From Tetraselmis striata (lineage: Eukaryota > Chlorophyta > Chlorodendrophyceae > Chlorodendrales > Chlorodendraceae), in contig VCJN01002483.1 of NCBI GenBank assembly GCA_006384855.1, positions 1-64,000 of the forward strand: a stretch of DNA of 64,000 bases, written 5' to 3'. Below the pieces are notes generated by a model. It searched no databases. It saw only the letters and a list, made by a program, of their open reading frames with translations, and was not told the DNA's origin. The position numbers and the translations under genes are program-made. Shown in pieces: positions 44,729 through 54,740 of the stretch. The number at the start of each line of letters is the position of its first letter. Position 1 is the first letter of the stretch.

Positions 44729-44884
44729 TCAGGTGTCGCCGGGGTCCTGCTTGCGCGCTTCTTCGTCTTCGCGGACCTTGCGCGCCTTCATGTCGCGTTT
44801 CAGGCTGCGCAATTGCCAGATGCCGAAGGCGCCAACCGCAAGCGCGGTGAGCACGAGCTCGATGAGGCCGAGGTAGCTTCCCAT
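44729..44884 (-). CDS. 51-residue membrane-anchored ORF downstream of crtB
   Basis: ATG 44884 lies 3 bases after the crtB stop, and the ORF ends 16 bases before the convergent crtC end. The product begins MGSYLGLIELVLTALAVGAF, one transmembrane helix. A basic then acidic helix follows (WQLRSLKRDMKARKVREDEE). The close coupling to crtB, the clean helix-plus-charged-tail design and the absence of other use for the gap support a real gene. The function is unknown; a carotenoid-enzyme or membrane-assembly accessory is a guess. Confidence 0.65.
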   Translation of the reverse strand: MGSYLGLIELVLTALAVGAFGIWQLRSLKRDMKARKVREDEEARKQDPGDT

Positions 44885-44887
44885 CAA

Positions 44888-45943
44888 TCAGCCTCGCCCG
44901 CGCGCGGATGCCATCAGCGCCCGCTCGCGGCGTTCCGTCGTGGCGAGAAGATCGAGCACGCGCCCCAGTTTTTCATCGAAGCCCCGCGGCGCGGGGGCTG
45001 CATCCGGGGCGCTGCAGGCCTCGACCAGCTGCCGGACGCTGTCGTGCGGCGGCAGGGTCAGCGCGGTTGCGGAGGGAAACGGCGTTGCCGCCGCCAAGAG
45101 CAGCAGACGGACCTTTGCCGCGCGACTGGTCACCGCGCGGCGGGTCACGCTGTCATGTCCGTTTTCGGCGATCGCGCGCCCGATATCCCGGTAGATCAGG
45201 CCGGCGCTGCGGATCGCGGGCCGGCAGTCGAGCGGCAGGCCGCTGATCCCGGCGCCGGCACGTGCGTAGTGGGTGTCCGCCGCCGCGAGAAGCTGTTGCA
45301 CGACGCGCGCCACCGCAGGCGACGGACGCGGGTCGCGAATAAGGCTCTCCGCCGAAACGCCTTCCTCCGCCAGCCAGTCGCGCGGCAGATAGATGCGACC
45401 GTTGCGGGCATCCTCGCCGACATCGCGGGCGATGTTGGTGAGCTGCATGGCGATCCCGAGGTCAGCGGCACGGGCCAGCACGTCGCGGTCGCGCACCCCC
45501 ATGATCAGCGTCATCATCAGCCCGACCGTGGAGGCGACGCGGGCGGCATAGGCGCACAGCTCGTCAAGCGTCCGGTAGACGCGGCCGTCCTCGTCCCAGG
45601 CGAACCCCTCGATCAGCGCGTCCGGCAGGTGACGCGGAATGCGATGGGCCGTGACGACGGAGGCGAAGGCCCGGTCGCACATATGGTCCTGCGGCGCGCC
45701 GCGGTAGATCGCGTCGAGGCGCGATTTCAGCGTTTCGGTCGCCCGCGTTGCCGAGGTGCCGGCGTCAACCAGGTCGTCGGTGGAGCGGCAGAAGGCGTAG
45801 AGCGCGCGGGCCGGAAGGCGAACTCTTTGCGGCAGCAGCAGCGAGGCGGCGTGGAACGACTTCGACCCGCATCGGATCGCTTTCTGGCAGGCGATGCGCT
45901 CGGCCGCGTCGAGGAGGACCGGTTCAGGCGAATTCACGGGCAT
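44888..45943 (-). CDS. crtB: phytoene synthase
   Basis: CrtB joins two GGPP to give phytoene. The 351-residue protein has both Asp-rich motifs: AFCRSTDDLVDAG and AMQLTNIARDVGEDARNGRI with YLPRDWL. ATG 45943 overlaps the crtI stop at 45924 by 20 bases. It is intact and of typical length. Confidence 0.95.
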   Translation of the reverse strand: MPVNSPEPVLLDAAERIACQKAIRCGSKSFHAASLLLPQRVRLPARALYAFCRSTDDLVDAGTSATRATETLKSRLDAIYRGAPQDHMCDRAFASVVTAHRIPRHLPDALIEGFAWDEDGRVYRTLDELCAYAARVASTVGLMMTLIMGVRDRDVLARAADLGIAMQLTNIARDVGEDARNGRIYLPRDWLAEEGVSAESLIRDPRPSPAVARVVQQLLAAADTHYARAGAGISGLPLDCRPAIRSAGLIYRDIGRAIAENGHDSVTRRAVTSRAAKVRLLLLAAATPFPSATALTLPPHDSVRQLVEACSAPDAAPAPRGFDEKLGRVLDLLATTERRERALMASARGRG

Positions 45944-47456
45944 GCGGCACCACCTTGTCGAGAATTTTAGCGGAGGCGACGACGCCGGGAAGTCCGGCGC
46001 CGGGGTGCGTTCCCGCTCCGACCAGATAGAGATTGGCCACGGCCTCGCTTTCGTTGTGCGGGCGAAACCACGCCAGTTGCGTCAGCCGCGGCTCCATGCC
46101 GAAGGCAGCCCCCTTGTGCGCAAGCAACCGTGACTGGAAATCGAGCGGGGTCATCACCCGCGAGGTGACGAGCGCATCGCCGAGACCGGGAAGCAGCGTC
46201 TTTTCCAGATGCGCCGCGATCCGTTTCCGGTAGGGGTCTGCCGCCGTATGCCAGTCCGTTTCGCCGTCGAGATTGGGAACAGGCGCCAGGACGTAGAAGG
46301 CATCGCATCCCTTGGGCGCGACGCTCGGATCGGTCGCGCTCGGGCGGTGCAGGTAAAGGCTGAAGTCGTCGGCGAGGATCTTGCGGTCGAAGATGTCGGC
46401 GAGCAGCCCGTCGTAGCGCGGTCCCATCATCACCGTATGATGGCCGACGTCGGGATAGTGCCGGTTCGTGCCGAAATACCAGACGAACAGGCTCATCGAA
46501 TAGGCCATGCGCTCCAGCTTGCGGGCGCTCCAGCGCCCGCGGGCGGTCTCCGGCAGCAGCTTGCCGTAGGTCCATGCGGCATCCGCGTTGGAAACGACGA
46601 CATCCGCCGCGATCCGCTCGCCACCTGCCAGTCGCACGCCGGTGGCCCGGCCGTTGTCCACCAGGATTTCCGCGACATCCGCGTTCATGCGAAGCTGCAC
46701 CCCTTGGCCTTCGGCGAGATCGGCCATTCCCTTGACCAGCGCGCCGGTGCCGCCCATCGCGTAGTGCACGCCATAGGTCTGCTCCAGATAGGAGATCAGG
46801 CTCATCACCGAGCTGGTGCGCATCGGGTTGCCGCCGATGAACAGCGGGTGAAAGCTCAGCGCCATGCGCAGTTTCTCGCTGTGCACATGTTTGGAGACCA
46901 GCTTGTGCACCGAGCGTTCTGCCCGGCGCAGGATCAGGTCGGGCAGCGCCCTGGCCATGCTCGCAAGCGAGGGGAAGGGCCGGTCGATCATCTTCTCGAA
47001 GCCGGTGTGAAAGCAGGCCTTGCTTTCCGCCAGGAATGCCTCGTAGCCGGCAAGATCGCCGGGGCTGAAGCGCTTGACCTCCGCGCGCATCGCCGCCGCA
47101 TCGCCGTAGCAGCGGAAGGTGTCGCCGTCGTCGAAGCGGATCGTGTAACAGGGGTTCAGCTCGCGCAGGGTCACATGATCGCTCATGCGTTTGCCGCAGA
47201 GTGTCCAGAGTTCCTCGAACAGGAACGGCGCGGTCAGGATCGTCGGTCCGGCATCGAAGGTGAAGCCGTCCTGGCGAAACACGCTCGCGCGCCCGCCCGG
47301 GGCATCGAGCCGGTCGACGAGGGTGACGCGGTATCCGCGAACGCTCAACCGGATCGCCGCCGCCAGGCCGCCGACACCGGCGCCGACGACAACGGCATGC
47401 GGCCGTGTGTCGTCGCCTGTGAGTGTCGGAACCGGATTTGGGTGAATTGTCATCAT
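45924..47456 (-). CDS. crtI: phytoene desaturase
   Basis: CrtI is the FAD-dependent phytoene desaturase. The 510-residue protein has the N-terminal fold VVVGAGVGGLAAAIRLSVRG, DAPGGRASVFRQDGFTFDAG and the C-terminal signature VGAGTHPGAGLPGVVASAKI. Two adjacent ATGs (47456, 47453) are possible starts; the upstream ATG at 47471 is less likely. It lies 45 bases after bchO, so in this organism crtI-crtB appear to be the tail of the bchI-D-O transcript. Confidence 0.95.
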   Translation of the reverse strand: MMTIHPNPVPTLTGDDTRPHAVVVGAGVGGLAAAIRLSVRGYRVTLVDRLDAPGGRASVFRQDGFTFDAGPTILTAPFLFEELWTLCGKRMSDHVTLRELNPCYTIRFDDGDTFRCYGDAAAMRAEVKRFSPGDLAGYEAFLAESKACFHTGFEKMIDRPFPSLASMARALPDLILRRAERSVHKLVSKHVHSEKLRMALSFHPLFIGGNPMRTSSVMSLISYLEQTYGVHYAMGGTGALVKGMADLAEGQGVQLRMNADVAEILVDNGRATGVRLAGGERIAADVVVSNADAAWTYGKLLPETARGRWSARKLERMAYSMSLFVWYFGTNRHYPDVGHHTVMMGPRYDGLLADIFDRKILADDFSLYLHRPSATDPSVAPKGCDAFYVLAPVPNLDGETDWHTAADPYRKRIAAHLEKTLLPGLGDALVTSRVMTPLDFQSRLLAHKGAAFGMEPRLTQLAWFRPHNESEAVANLYLVGAGTHPGAGLPGVVASAKILDKVVPHAREFA

Positions 47457-47501
47457 GTCCTGCCGGGGCAAACCGTTGGAGAGGCGGGGAGGGCGATTGC
47501 T

Positions 47502-48424
47502 CTAGGCACTGCGGCGATCCTGCGCATCGACCGCCGTTTCGCCGAGGCAGCGCGCCTCGATCAGCGCTGCGATTGTGTCCGGCTCGGCCTCATGCAGCAG
47601 ATGGCCGCCGGTCGCGAAACGGATGCAGCTTGCCTGCGGCGCACGGAGCGCGGCACGGGTCGAGACCGATGCCGGCACCATCGGATCGTCATCGGCGGCG
47701 ATCAGGATCAGCTCCGGCGCAAGGGAGGGGAGGCCCGCCTGGAGCGGGGCGAGATCCCAATGCGCCATCATGCCGAGCGCGCCGCGCACATGCCTGCGGC
47801 TCGCGAAGAGCCGCGTGTAGCATCGGATACCGTCCGTGCCGATCGTTGATCCGGTGGCCCTTTGCAGCATGGTGTCGGTTCCCCCGAGCGTCGCGCGCCA
47901 CGCAAGCAGGCGCGGGGTCAGCGGATTGAGGAACAGGAAGCGGGCCAGCGGCTGGAACAGCACATTGCCCTGGATCGGCTCAAGGGCGGCGTTCAGCCCG
48001 AAGATCTGCGCCGGCCGCGACGCCGCCGAGCTGCGCCATGCGGATCAGGACGGCCGCACCGGCGGAATGTCCGGCGGCGGCGACCGGCAGGATGTCGAGA
48101 TGGCGCAGCAGGTCGGAGACGGCCATGGCCATGCCCGTCGGCGTCAGGGACTGCGTGTCCGCGGGCATCGGTGAAACCGTGGCCGGGAAGATCGATCGCG
48201 ATAACGCGAAACCGGGCGCTCAGCCGGGGCATCAGGTCGCGGAAGGAATGGGTCGAGGCCGCAGTGCCATGCACCAGCAGCAGGGCGGGCGCGCGGGCGT
48301 CGCCCATCTCCTGCAGATGCCAGAGGATGCGCCGGGTCCGCACGAACCGGCTGGCATCGCTGTTCGGCCAGTCGCGGCCGTCGCGGCTCCAGTCGAGATC
48401 CTTGTCCTGGGTGAAACCGGTCAT
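47502..48424 (-). CDS. bchO: BchO, alpha/beta hydrolase of the bchIDO operon, two frame interruptions
   Basis: BchO is a conserved alpha/beta hydrolase following bchD; its precise role in Mg-chelation is unproved. ATG 48424 leads to LLVHGTAASTHSFRDLMPRL and IDLPGHGFT. The next frame carries MPADTQSLTPTGMAMAVSDL and the nucleophile elbow AAAGHSAGAAVLIRMAQLGG. The third carries QIFGLNAALEPI to the stop, with a late His in TGGHLLHEAEP. Single extra bases near 48170 and 48018 explain both breaks; 923 bases equals 307 codons plus two. The corrected length, 306 residues, is normal. Confidence 0.88.
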
Positions 48425-48429
48425 CGTCG

Positions 48430-50268
48430 TCACGCGCCCCGCATGTAGGTCGAGACGAGGGTGGAGACGGCGGCGGCGTCGGCGCGCGGCAGCACCCGGT
48501 AGTCCGCGTTCATCGTTTCGGCGAGCGTGCGCGCACCGTCGCGCGAGCGTCGGCCGATATCGATGACGAGGGTCTTGACCCCGAGCGCCGCGCCCTGTCT
48601 CGCCAGCCGCACGGCTTCGTCCTGCGCCACGACACGGTCCGCGCTGCCGTCGAGCGCGATGTTTCCGCGCCCCGTCGGTGAACAGCACGATCAGCGGCGT
48701 CTGGGCCCTTGCGTCGGATCTGCACCGCCAGTTCGAGGCTGCGCCGCATCCCGTCGGCAAGCGGCGTTGGTCCGCCGCCGGGCAGCCCGGTGAGGCTGCG
48801 TTTCGCCCGCACCAGCGAGCGCGTGGGTTCCAGAAGACACTCTGCCTCGCGTCCGCGAAAGGCGATCAGCGCGATCTGGTCGCGCCGCACATAGCAATCG
48901 GCGAGCAGCAGCTCGATGGCGCCCTTCGCCTCGCCCAGACGGTCGAAGGCGGTCGATCCCGAAGCGTCCACGGCGAAGATCGCCGTGGTTTCGGTGCGGT
49001 GACGACGGCGCAGATAGCGGAAGTCGGAGGGCGTGACATGGATCGGGCGGGTGGGGCCGCCGCCGGTTGCCGCATGCGCCCTGCGTCTCAGGTGCTGCCA
49101 GGGAGCGGCCGCGCGCAACGTCGCGGCGACATTGGGCCGTAAGGCGGCGCTCGCCGGTCGGCTGGTGACGCCGATGGTGCGGCCGCGCTGGCTGCCGTTT
49201 TGCTCGGCGCCGGATTTGCCCGCACCGCCGCCGGCCTTTCTTTCGCCCGTGCCGATGGCAAGCAGCGACGGGTCGAGTTTCTGCGCCGCGAGAACGGCGA
49301 CCAGCATGTCCTGCAAGGCTGCGGGATCGATTTCGTGCTCGCCCTCCGGCGGGTCGGTATCCGTGTCACGGGAATCGGGGGCATCGGCGGCGGCATCCTG
49401 CGGAGGCGGATCGGGCGCATCGCTCCGCTCTTCGCAGGACGGCTCCTCGGTTTCCGTAGCGTCGTCGTGGACGTCTTCGGCGCTGGGTGCAAGGCCGAAC
49501 ACCAGCCGCAGCGCGGTCGCCGCGTGGCGCGGTTCGGCCCTGTGCCGAGTCCTCCAGGGCGGCGACGATCCGGGTCACGCGGACCAGAGCGAGCGCGCGG
49601 CGCATCGAGCGGGTCGCGGTCGCGTCGGCCGCGCCAACCAGCGCGTCGAGCAACGCCTCGGGGACGACCACCTTGCACCAGTCGATGTCTGAGTGGGGGC
49701 GTTCAATCGGGGTGTCGGCATCGTCGGTCTCGCCAAGGGAGACCGTCTCGAGCGGGAGGCGCAGGCAGAGCCGGTCGGCAATCGCCTCGGGCAGACCTTC
49801 GTCCGCATCCGCCCCTTCGTCGAGGGCGACGAGCGTGAAGCGTGCCGGCGCGCCGCAGCCGCTTTTGCCGGTGTCGAGCGTTCCGGCGAGGATGCCGGAA
49901 ACGGTGGCCTGCGTGCGTTCGGCCATGGCGAGGACCAGCAGGCCGCCATCGGCCCGCGCCAGCACGCCGGCGTTGCGCACCGGCCGTCCGAGTGTGAGGG
50001 TCTGCGACAGGTCGAGACCTCCGTCGAGCGCGTCGGCCGTCACCGTTGCGGCGATGCGCTGGACCGCGGCCCCGGGGGGCTGCATGCGTTTGAGCGCCGC
50101 GAGCCAGCGGTCGAGCACCGGTCCGCAGCGGGCGCGCACGTGAATGCCGCCAAGGGCTGCACCGCCCACCGTCAGCACCTCGGCTGCAAGCAGGGCATCG
50201 GCCCAGCGTCCGGTCCCGCGACCGGACGCCGGCGCGCGGCCGGACGGATCGGGCAAAGGCTCAGGCAT
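48430..50268 (-). CDS. bchD: magnesium chelatase subunit D, three frame interruptions
   Basis: BchD couples the BchI ATPase to BchH. The N-terminal AAA-like domain (RWADALLAAEVLTVGG, LPEAIADRLCLRLPLE) is followed by an acidic/Pro linker (about residues 270-330). A C-terminal VWA domain with MIDAS AVDASGSTAFDRLGEAKGAI and LTGLPGGGPTPLADGMRR completes it. The frame shifts at G runs near 49538, 48703 and 48670. Three single-base insertions account for all segments and keep the total a multiple of three (611 residues). ATG 50268 overlaps the bchI end by 8 bases. Confidence 0.9.
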
Positions 50269-51313
50269 GGCCGGCCACTCCGAAGGACACTTCGTCGACG
50301 GCGCGTTCCACCCGTGCGGCGGAGCCGGCCTCGTCGAGCGGATCGCGGCGCAGGCGGTGGCGGAGCGCCATCGGCGCCACGGACACTACGTCGGCGGTGC
50401 CCGGTTCGCGCTTGCCGGCAAGTGCCGCGCGGGCGCGGGCGGCCCGGATCAGCGTCAGCTCGCCGCGCAAGCCGTCGACCCCGAGGCGAAGGCACAGGGT
50501 CGCGGCCAGCTCGAAGACGGGTGTCGGCGTTTCCATCCTTGCCAGCATTGCCGCCGATTTCCGGATGCGGGCGGTGATCTTAGCATCGCGCGCCGCCCAG
50601 TCCGCGACGAACCCGTCCGGGTTCTTGTCGTAGGCCTCGCGGCGACGGATCACCTCGACCCGCTGCTGGATGTCGCGCGGAGCGGACACGTCGAGCGACA
50701 GGCCGAAGCGGTCGAGCAGTTGCGGGCGCAATTCGCCCTCTTCCGGATTGCCGCTGCCGACCAGAACGAAGCGGGCCGGATGGCGGACGCTCAGGCCCTC
50801 GCGCTCGACGACATTCGTTCCCGAGGCGGCAACGTCGAGAAGCAGGTCGACCAGATGGTCCTCCAGAAGATTGACCTCGTCGATATAGAGAAAGCCGCGA
50901 TGGGCCCGCGCCAGAAGGCCGGGTTCGAAGGCCTTTTCGCCAGTAGTCAGGGCCTTTTCCAGGTCAAGCGTGCCGCAGACGCGGTCTTCGGTCGCCCCGA
51001 GTGGCAGGTCGACAACCGGGGTGCGGCGTTTCACGATCGCCGGCCGGTTTGCCTTCGCGCCCTTTCGCGCCGCGTCGCCGCATGTCGGGCAGATGTCGGA
51101 CGGCCGGGCCGGGTCGCAGTTGAAGGCACAGCCCTCGCGGGCCTTGATGTCCGGCAGCAGGGCAGCCAGCGCCCGCACGGCGGTGGATTTACCGGTTCCG
51201 CGATCTCCGAACACCAGAACCCCGCCCAGGGACGGGTCGACGGCGGCGAGAAGCAGCGCGTCCTTCAACTCGTCCTGTCCAACGATGGCGGAGAAGGGAA
51301 ATGGCGGAGACAT
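50261..51313 (-). CDS. bchI: magnesium chelatase ATPase subunit I
   Basis: BchI is the hexameric AAA+ motor of Mg-chelatase. The 350-residue protein has SAIVGQDELKDALLLAAVDP, Walker A VFGDRGTGKSTAVRA, Walker B GFLYIDEVNLLEDHLVDLLL and VGSGNPEEGELRPQLLDRFG. ATG 51313 (MSPPFPFSA) is correct: the longer frame to 51361 would start inside a PpsR box. It is the first gene of bchI-D-O-crtI-crtB-orf51. Confidence 0.97.
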   Translation of the reverse strand: MSPPFPFSAIVGQDELKDALLLAAVDPSLGGVLVFGDRGTGKSTAVRALAALLPDIKAREGCAFNCDPARPSDICPTCGDAARKGAKANRPAIVKRRTPVVDLPLGATEDRVCGTLDLEKALTTGEKAFEPGLLARAHRGFLYIDEVNLLEDHLVDLLLDVAASGTNVVEREGLSVRHPARFVLVGSGNPEEGELRPQLLDRFGLSLDVSAPRDIQQRVEVIRRREAYDKNPDGFVADWAARDAKITARIRKSAAMLARMETPTPVFELAATLCLRLGVDGLRGELTLIRAARARAALAGKREPGTADVVSVAPMALRHRLRRDPLDEAGSAARVERAVDEVSFGVAGHA

Positions 51314-51331
51314 GCGGTTTCTCCCGAGCAG

Positions 51332-51373
51332 TGTAAAAATCTTATTACGACGTACTGTCAATTAGATTAGACA
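51332..51373. promoter_or_regulatory. PpsR boxes upstream of bchI
   Basis: TGTCAATTAGATTAGACA at 51356-51373 is a perfect TGT-N12-ACA. TGT-N12-ACG at 51332-51349 is a one-mismatch partner 6 bases away. They lie 19-60 bases before the bchI start, overlapping where a promoter must be. Confidence 0.72.
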
Positions 51374-51480
51374 CTTTTCCGGCAATTGCAATCGGCTTGG
51401 CGGGGCGCCTGGCCGGCATGTCCCGCCCGCGTGTCCGGTGGCGCGCGACGGGCCTGACGGAAATGGCATAAATGCGGATG

Positions 51481-51523
51481 TGTAATTTCAAATGGACAGT
51501 CTAAGTGTAAAAATAAGTTTACA
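51481..51523. promoter_or_regulatory. tandem PpsR boxes upstream of dxs
   Basis: Two perfect TGT-N12-ACA sites at 51481-51498 and 51506-51523 are separated by 7 bases. They are about 140-180 bases before dxs and divergent to the bchI pair, so this 350-base gap holds four candidate sites. Placing dxs under PpsR would match isoprenoid supply to pigment demand. Confidence 0.78.
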
Positions 51524-51659
51524 AGTTGGTGTGTGCGGTTGAAGATGGTGCTTGGCGACCGTCGTGCGTTCCCATCGCAGGGCTTGCGGCGGCACCGCGA
51601 GACCGACGCCCGGGAGACGAGGCCGCACTGCGGTTCGGGCTGCAAGAGAGGGATCCATC

Positions 51660-53612
51660 ATGGTCACCGGCACCGACATCAACGCACCGACACCGTTGCT
51701 GGACCGGGTCTCCTCACCGGATGACCTCAAGAGCCTGAGCGATGGCGAGCTCGCCCTTCTGGCCCGGGAATTGCGCCGGGAGACCATCAACTCCGTTGCG
51801 CGCACGGGAGGGCATCTCGGCTCCAGTCTTGGCGTTGTCGAACTGACCGTGGCGATCCATGCCGTCTTCGACACCCCCCGCGACAAGCTGATCTGGGACG
51901 TCGGGCATCAATGCTATCCCCACAAGATCCTCACCGGCCGGCGGGACCGGATGCATACCCTGCGCCAGGAAGACGGACTGAGCGGTTTCACCAAGCGCAG
52001 TGAAAGCGTCTATGACCCCTTCGGCGCGGCGCATTCATCCACCTCGATTTCCGCCGGGCTCGGCTTTGCCACGGCGCGCGATCTCGGCGCCGACGTGGGT
52101 GACGTGATCTGCGTGGTCGGCGATGGCGCCATGACCGCCGGGATGGCCTATGAGGCCATGAACAACGCCGGCGCCGCCGGCAAGCGCATGATCGTGATCC
52201 TGAACGACAACGACATGTCGATCGCGCCCCCGGTCGGGGCGCTGTCGACCTATCTGACGGGTCTGTGTGCCGGCCGGCCGGTGAAGGACTTCAAGGCGCT
52301 GGTGAAACAGGCGGCGTCGCAATTGCCGGCTCCCTTCCGCGAAGGTGCGGCACGCGCGCGCCATCTCGCCAAGGGGCTGATGTCCGGCTACACGATGTTC
52401 GATCATCTCGGGTTCTGCTATGTCGGCCCGGTCGACGGACACGACGTGAAGGACCTGCTGCGCATTCTGCGGACGCTGCGCGACAATGCCGACGGTCCGG
52501 TGCTTTTGCATGCGGTCACCAAGAAGGGCGCCGGCTACCGGCCCGCCGAAATGGCCAGCGACAAATACCACGGCGTCTCGAAATTCGACCCCGCCACCGG
52601 CAAGCAGGCCGCGGCGAAGCCGGCGCCGCCGAGCTACACCAGTGTGTTCGGCAAAAGCCTGGTGGCGGAGGCCGCGCGCGACGAGCGCATCGTCGGGATC
52701 ACCGCCGCGATGCCCGGCGGGACCGGTATCGATCACTTCGCCAAGGTCTACCCGGACCGCGCCTTCGACGTCGGCATCGCCGAACAGCACGCCGTGACCT
52801 TCGCCGCCGGACTGGCCGCAAGCGGCCTGCGGCCGTTCTGCGCGATCTATTCCACCTTCCTGCAGCGCGGCTACGACCAGATCGTGCATGACGTCGCCTT
52901 GCAGGGACTGCCGGTCCGCTTCGCGATCGATCGCGCCGGTCTGGTGGGCGCGGATGGGCCGACCCATGCCGGCGCCTTCGATGTCGGCTATCTCGCCAAT
53001 CTGCCGGGGTTCACGGTGATGGCGGCGGCCGACGAGGCGGAACTGATGGATATGGTCGCGACCGCTGCACGCCATGACGACGGCCCGATCGCCTTCCGCT
53101 ATCCGCGCGGTTCCGGGACGGGCGTTGCCTTGCCAAAGGCCGGCGTTCCGCTTGCCATCGGCAAGGGGCGGATCGTCCGGGAGGGTCGTACCGTTGCGCT
53201 GCTCTCCTTCGGCGCGCGGCTGGAACAATGTCTCATCGCCGCCGGGCGGCTGGACCAGCGCGGTCTGTCGACAACCGTGGCCGATGCCCGCTTCGCCAAG
53301 CCGCTGGACCTCGATCTCATCCGGGATCTCGTGGCCGAGCATGATGTGCTCGTCACCATCGAGGAGGGCGCCGGCGGCGGCTTTGGCGCCATGGTGCTGC
53401 AGGCTCTGGCGGAAGAGGGCGCGCTCGACGGGCGCATCGCCGTTCGCTGCATGACCCTGCCGGACAGCTTCATCGCGCAGGCCTCCCCCGAGGCGATGTA
53501 CGAGGCGGCGGGCCTGAACGCGCGCCACATCGTGTGCAAGGCCCTTGATGCCGTCGCACGCGCGAACGGGCCTGAATCCACACGCGATCATAGAGCCTAT
53601 TCCGTCCTTTGA
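51660..53612 (+). CDS. dxs: 1-deoxy-D-xylulose-5-phosphate synthase
   Basis: Dxs makes DXP from pyruvate and glyceraldehyde 3-phosphate with thiamine diphosphate, the first step of the MEP pathway. The 650-residue protein has [38 protein letters not shown], the ThDP motif [18 protein letters not shown] and the catalytic Glu in [20 protein letters not shown] 51660 is followed by a normal N-terminus. It is a PGC copy; another housekeeping dxs may exist elsewhere. Confidence 0.95.
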   Translation: MVTGTDINAPTPLLDRVSSPDDLKSLSDGELALLARELRRETINSVARTGGHLGSSLGVVELTVAIHAVFDTPRDKLIWDVGHQCYPHKILTGRRDRMHTLRQEDGLSGFTKRSESVYDPFGAAHSSTSISAGLGFATARDLGADVGDVICVVGDGAMTAGMAYEAMNNAGAAGKRMIVILNDNDMSIAPPVGALSTYLTGLCAGRPVKDFKALVKQAASQLPAPFREGAARARHLAKGLMSGYTMFDHLGFCYVGPVDGHDVKDLLRILRTLRDNADGPVLLHAVTKKGAGYRPAEMASDKYHGVSKFDPATGKQAAAKPAPPSYTSVFGKSLVAEAARDERIVGITAAMPGGTGIDHFAKVYPDRAFDVGIAEQHAVTFAAGLAASGLRPFCAIYSTFLQRGYDQIVHDVALQGLPVRFAIDRAGLVGADGPTHAGAFDVGYLANLPGFTVMAAADEAELMDMVATAARHDDGPIAFRYPRGSGTGVALPKAGVPLAIGKGRIVREGRTVALLSFGARLEQCLIAAGRLDQRGLSTTVADARFAKPLDLDLIRDLVAEHDVLVTIEEGAGGGFGAMVLQALAEEGALDGRIAVRCMTLPDSFIAQASPEAMYEAAGLNARHIVCKALDAVARANGPESTRDHRAYSVL

Positions 53613-53742
53613 AGGAAAACCGTCGGAACAGGGACCTTTCTTCTTGGGAAACAAACAGCGGGCATCTGTTCCGATTCCAAACTTGTGTGCCCTGTCTTTT
53701 ACGCACAGGATTTGGGCTGGAGGATGTTTTATTTAGCATTTG

Positions 53743-53757
53743 TCCTCCCTGGGAGGA
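53743..53757 (+). promoter_or_regulatory. hairpin enclosing the ribosome-binding site of the AerR-like gene
   Basis: TCCTCC at 53743-53748 is fully complementary to GGAGGA at 53752-53757 with a 3-base loop. The right arm is the Shine-Dalgarno sequence for ATG 53761. Folding would hide the ribosome-binding site, so translation of the downstream gene could be structure-controlled. Confidence 0.5.
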
Positions 53758-53760
53758 GCA

Positions 53761-54707
53761 ATGGCCGAGTACCCGAATTCGTCGGACGGCCGTGATGCAA
53801 TTGCCTGTAAACCATTGAGACGGGCGGAAAGTCTGCGGGTGGGGCGGCGGATCGTCGGAAGCAAGACAGTCGCAAAGACGTCCATGGCGACAATTCAAGG
53901 CTCCTGAAGCGAGCCATTCAAGGAACTGTGACGGCGGAAATGATCCGTCGCAACGCTGGCGCGGCGGACCCCTTGTCGGTGGTTGCCGCCTTGTCCGATC
54001 CCTCCAGCGGTGTGGATGCCTCCTGGGCCCCCATCGTCTCCGCGCTGATCCGGGCGATCTTCTCGGAGGAGGAGATCCGGCTCGAGGCGATCATCAAGGA
54101 CATCGTGGACCGCAACCGTCCTTTTCTGGAGGTTTACAGCCAGGTCCTGATGCCCCTGTGCGTGTGCGTGCGCGGTCGATGGTCGCGTGAGGAGGCGACC
54201 TTCGTCGAGATCACCCTTGCGTCGGGACGGATCGCGCTGGCGTTCAACAGCATTTCCCAGGCCTATGTCGAACGTCACCTCATGCAGGAAGAGGGCGACG
54301 CCCTGCATCCGGGCGATCTCGAGGCCCGCTTGCTGCTGGCGCGCATGCCGGGCGACAACCACGCGCTTGGCCTGCAGATCGTCGAGACGGTGTTCCGGCA
54401 ATCGGGATGGCAGGTGAAACGCGGCGGCGATGGCGGCCATCTCGACAGCTGCTACAGGGAGTTGCAGCGCGACCATTTCGATGTGTTCGGCCTCTCTGTC
54501 GGGATCACCTCGATCGTCGGCGACGTCGCGATCGCCATCGAACGTGCCCGCGCCGCATCGCGCAATTCCGGCCTGCATGTCTGTATCGGCGGGGCCGGCG
54601 TGCTCGCCGCGCCCGATGCGTTTACCGGGATCGGCGCGGACTTCTTCGCAACCGACGCGCTTGAAGGCGTCGCGCTCGCCAATGCGGCGGTCGGGTTCCA
54701 CGGCTAA
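53761..54707 (+). CDS. second B12-binding AerR/PpaA-like regulator, N-terminal frame uncertain
   Basis: The clear part (from about 53895) reads LLKRAIQGTVTAEMIRR, then a helical bundle (SQVLMPLCVCVRGRW, VEITLASGRIALAF). A B12-binding domain follows with the canonical DNHALG (DxHxxG), LSVGITS and CIGGAG motifs. This is the same architecture as ppaA at 10926, so it is a likely photoreceptor or redox partner of a regulator. GTG 53928 gives 259 residues but cuts into the conserved start. ATG 53761 with GGGAGGAG is better placed but one frame off; a missing base between 53810 and 53907, or two extra, would join them (about 315 residues). It follows dxs by 148 bases. Confidence 0.75.
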
Positions 54708-54740
54708 GCGCTGCCGACGGGGTGCCGCTGACCGGTGCCA

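Noticed and set aside
51314..51361. Longer bchI starting at 51361
   Set aside because: It overlaps the PpsR box at 51356-51373, and MSPPFPFSA at 51313 is the normal BchI start region.
53686..53703. TGT-N12-ACG as a PpsR site before the second aerR-like gene
   Set aside because: It has one mismatch and no symmetric TGTCAA/TTGACA arms; it is no better than chance in this region.
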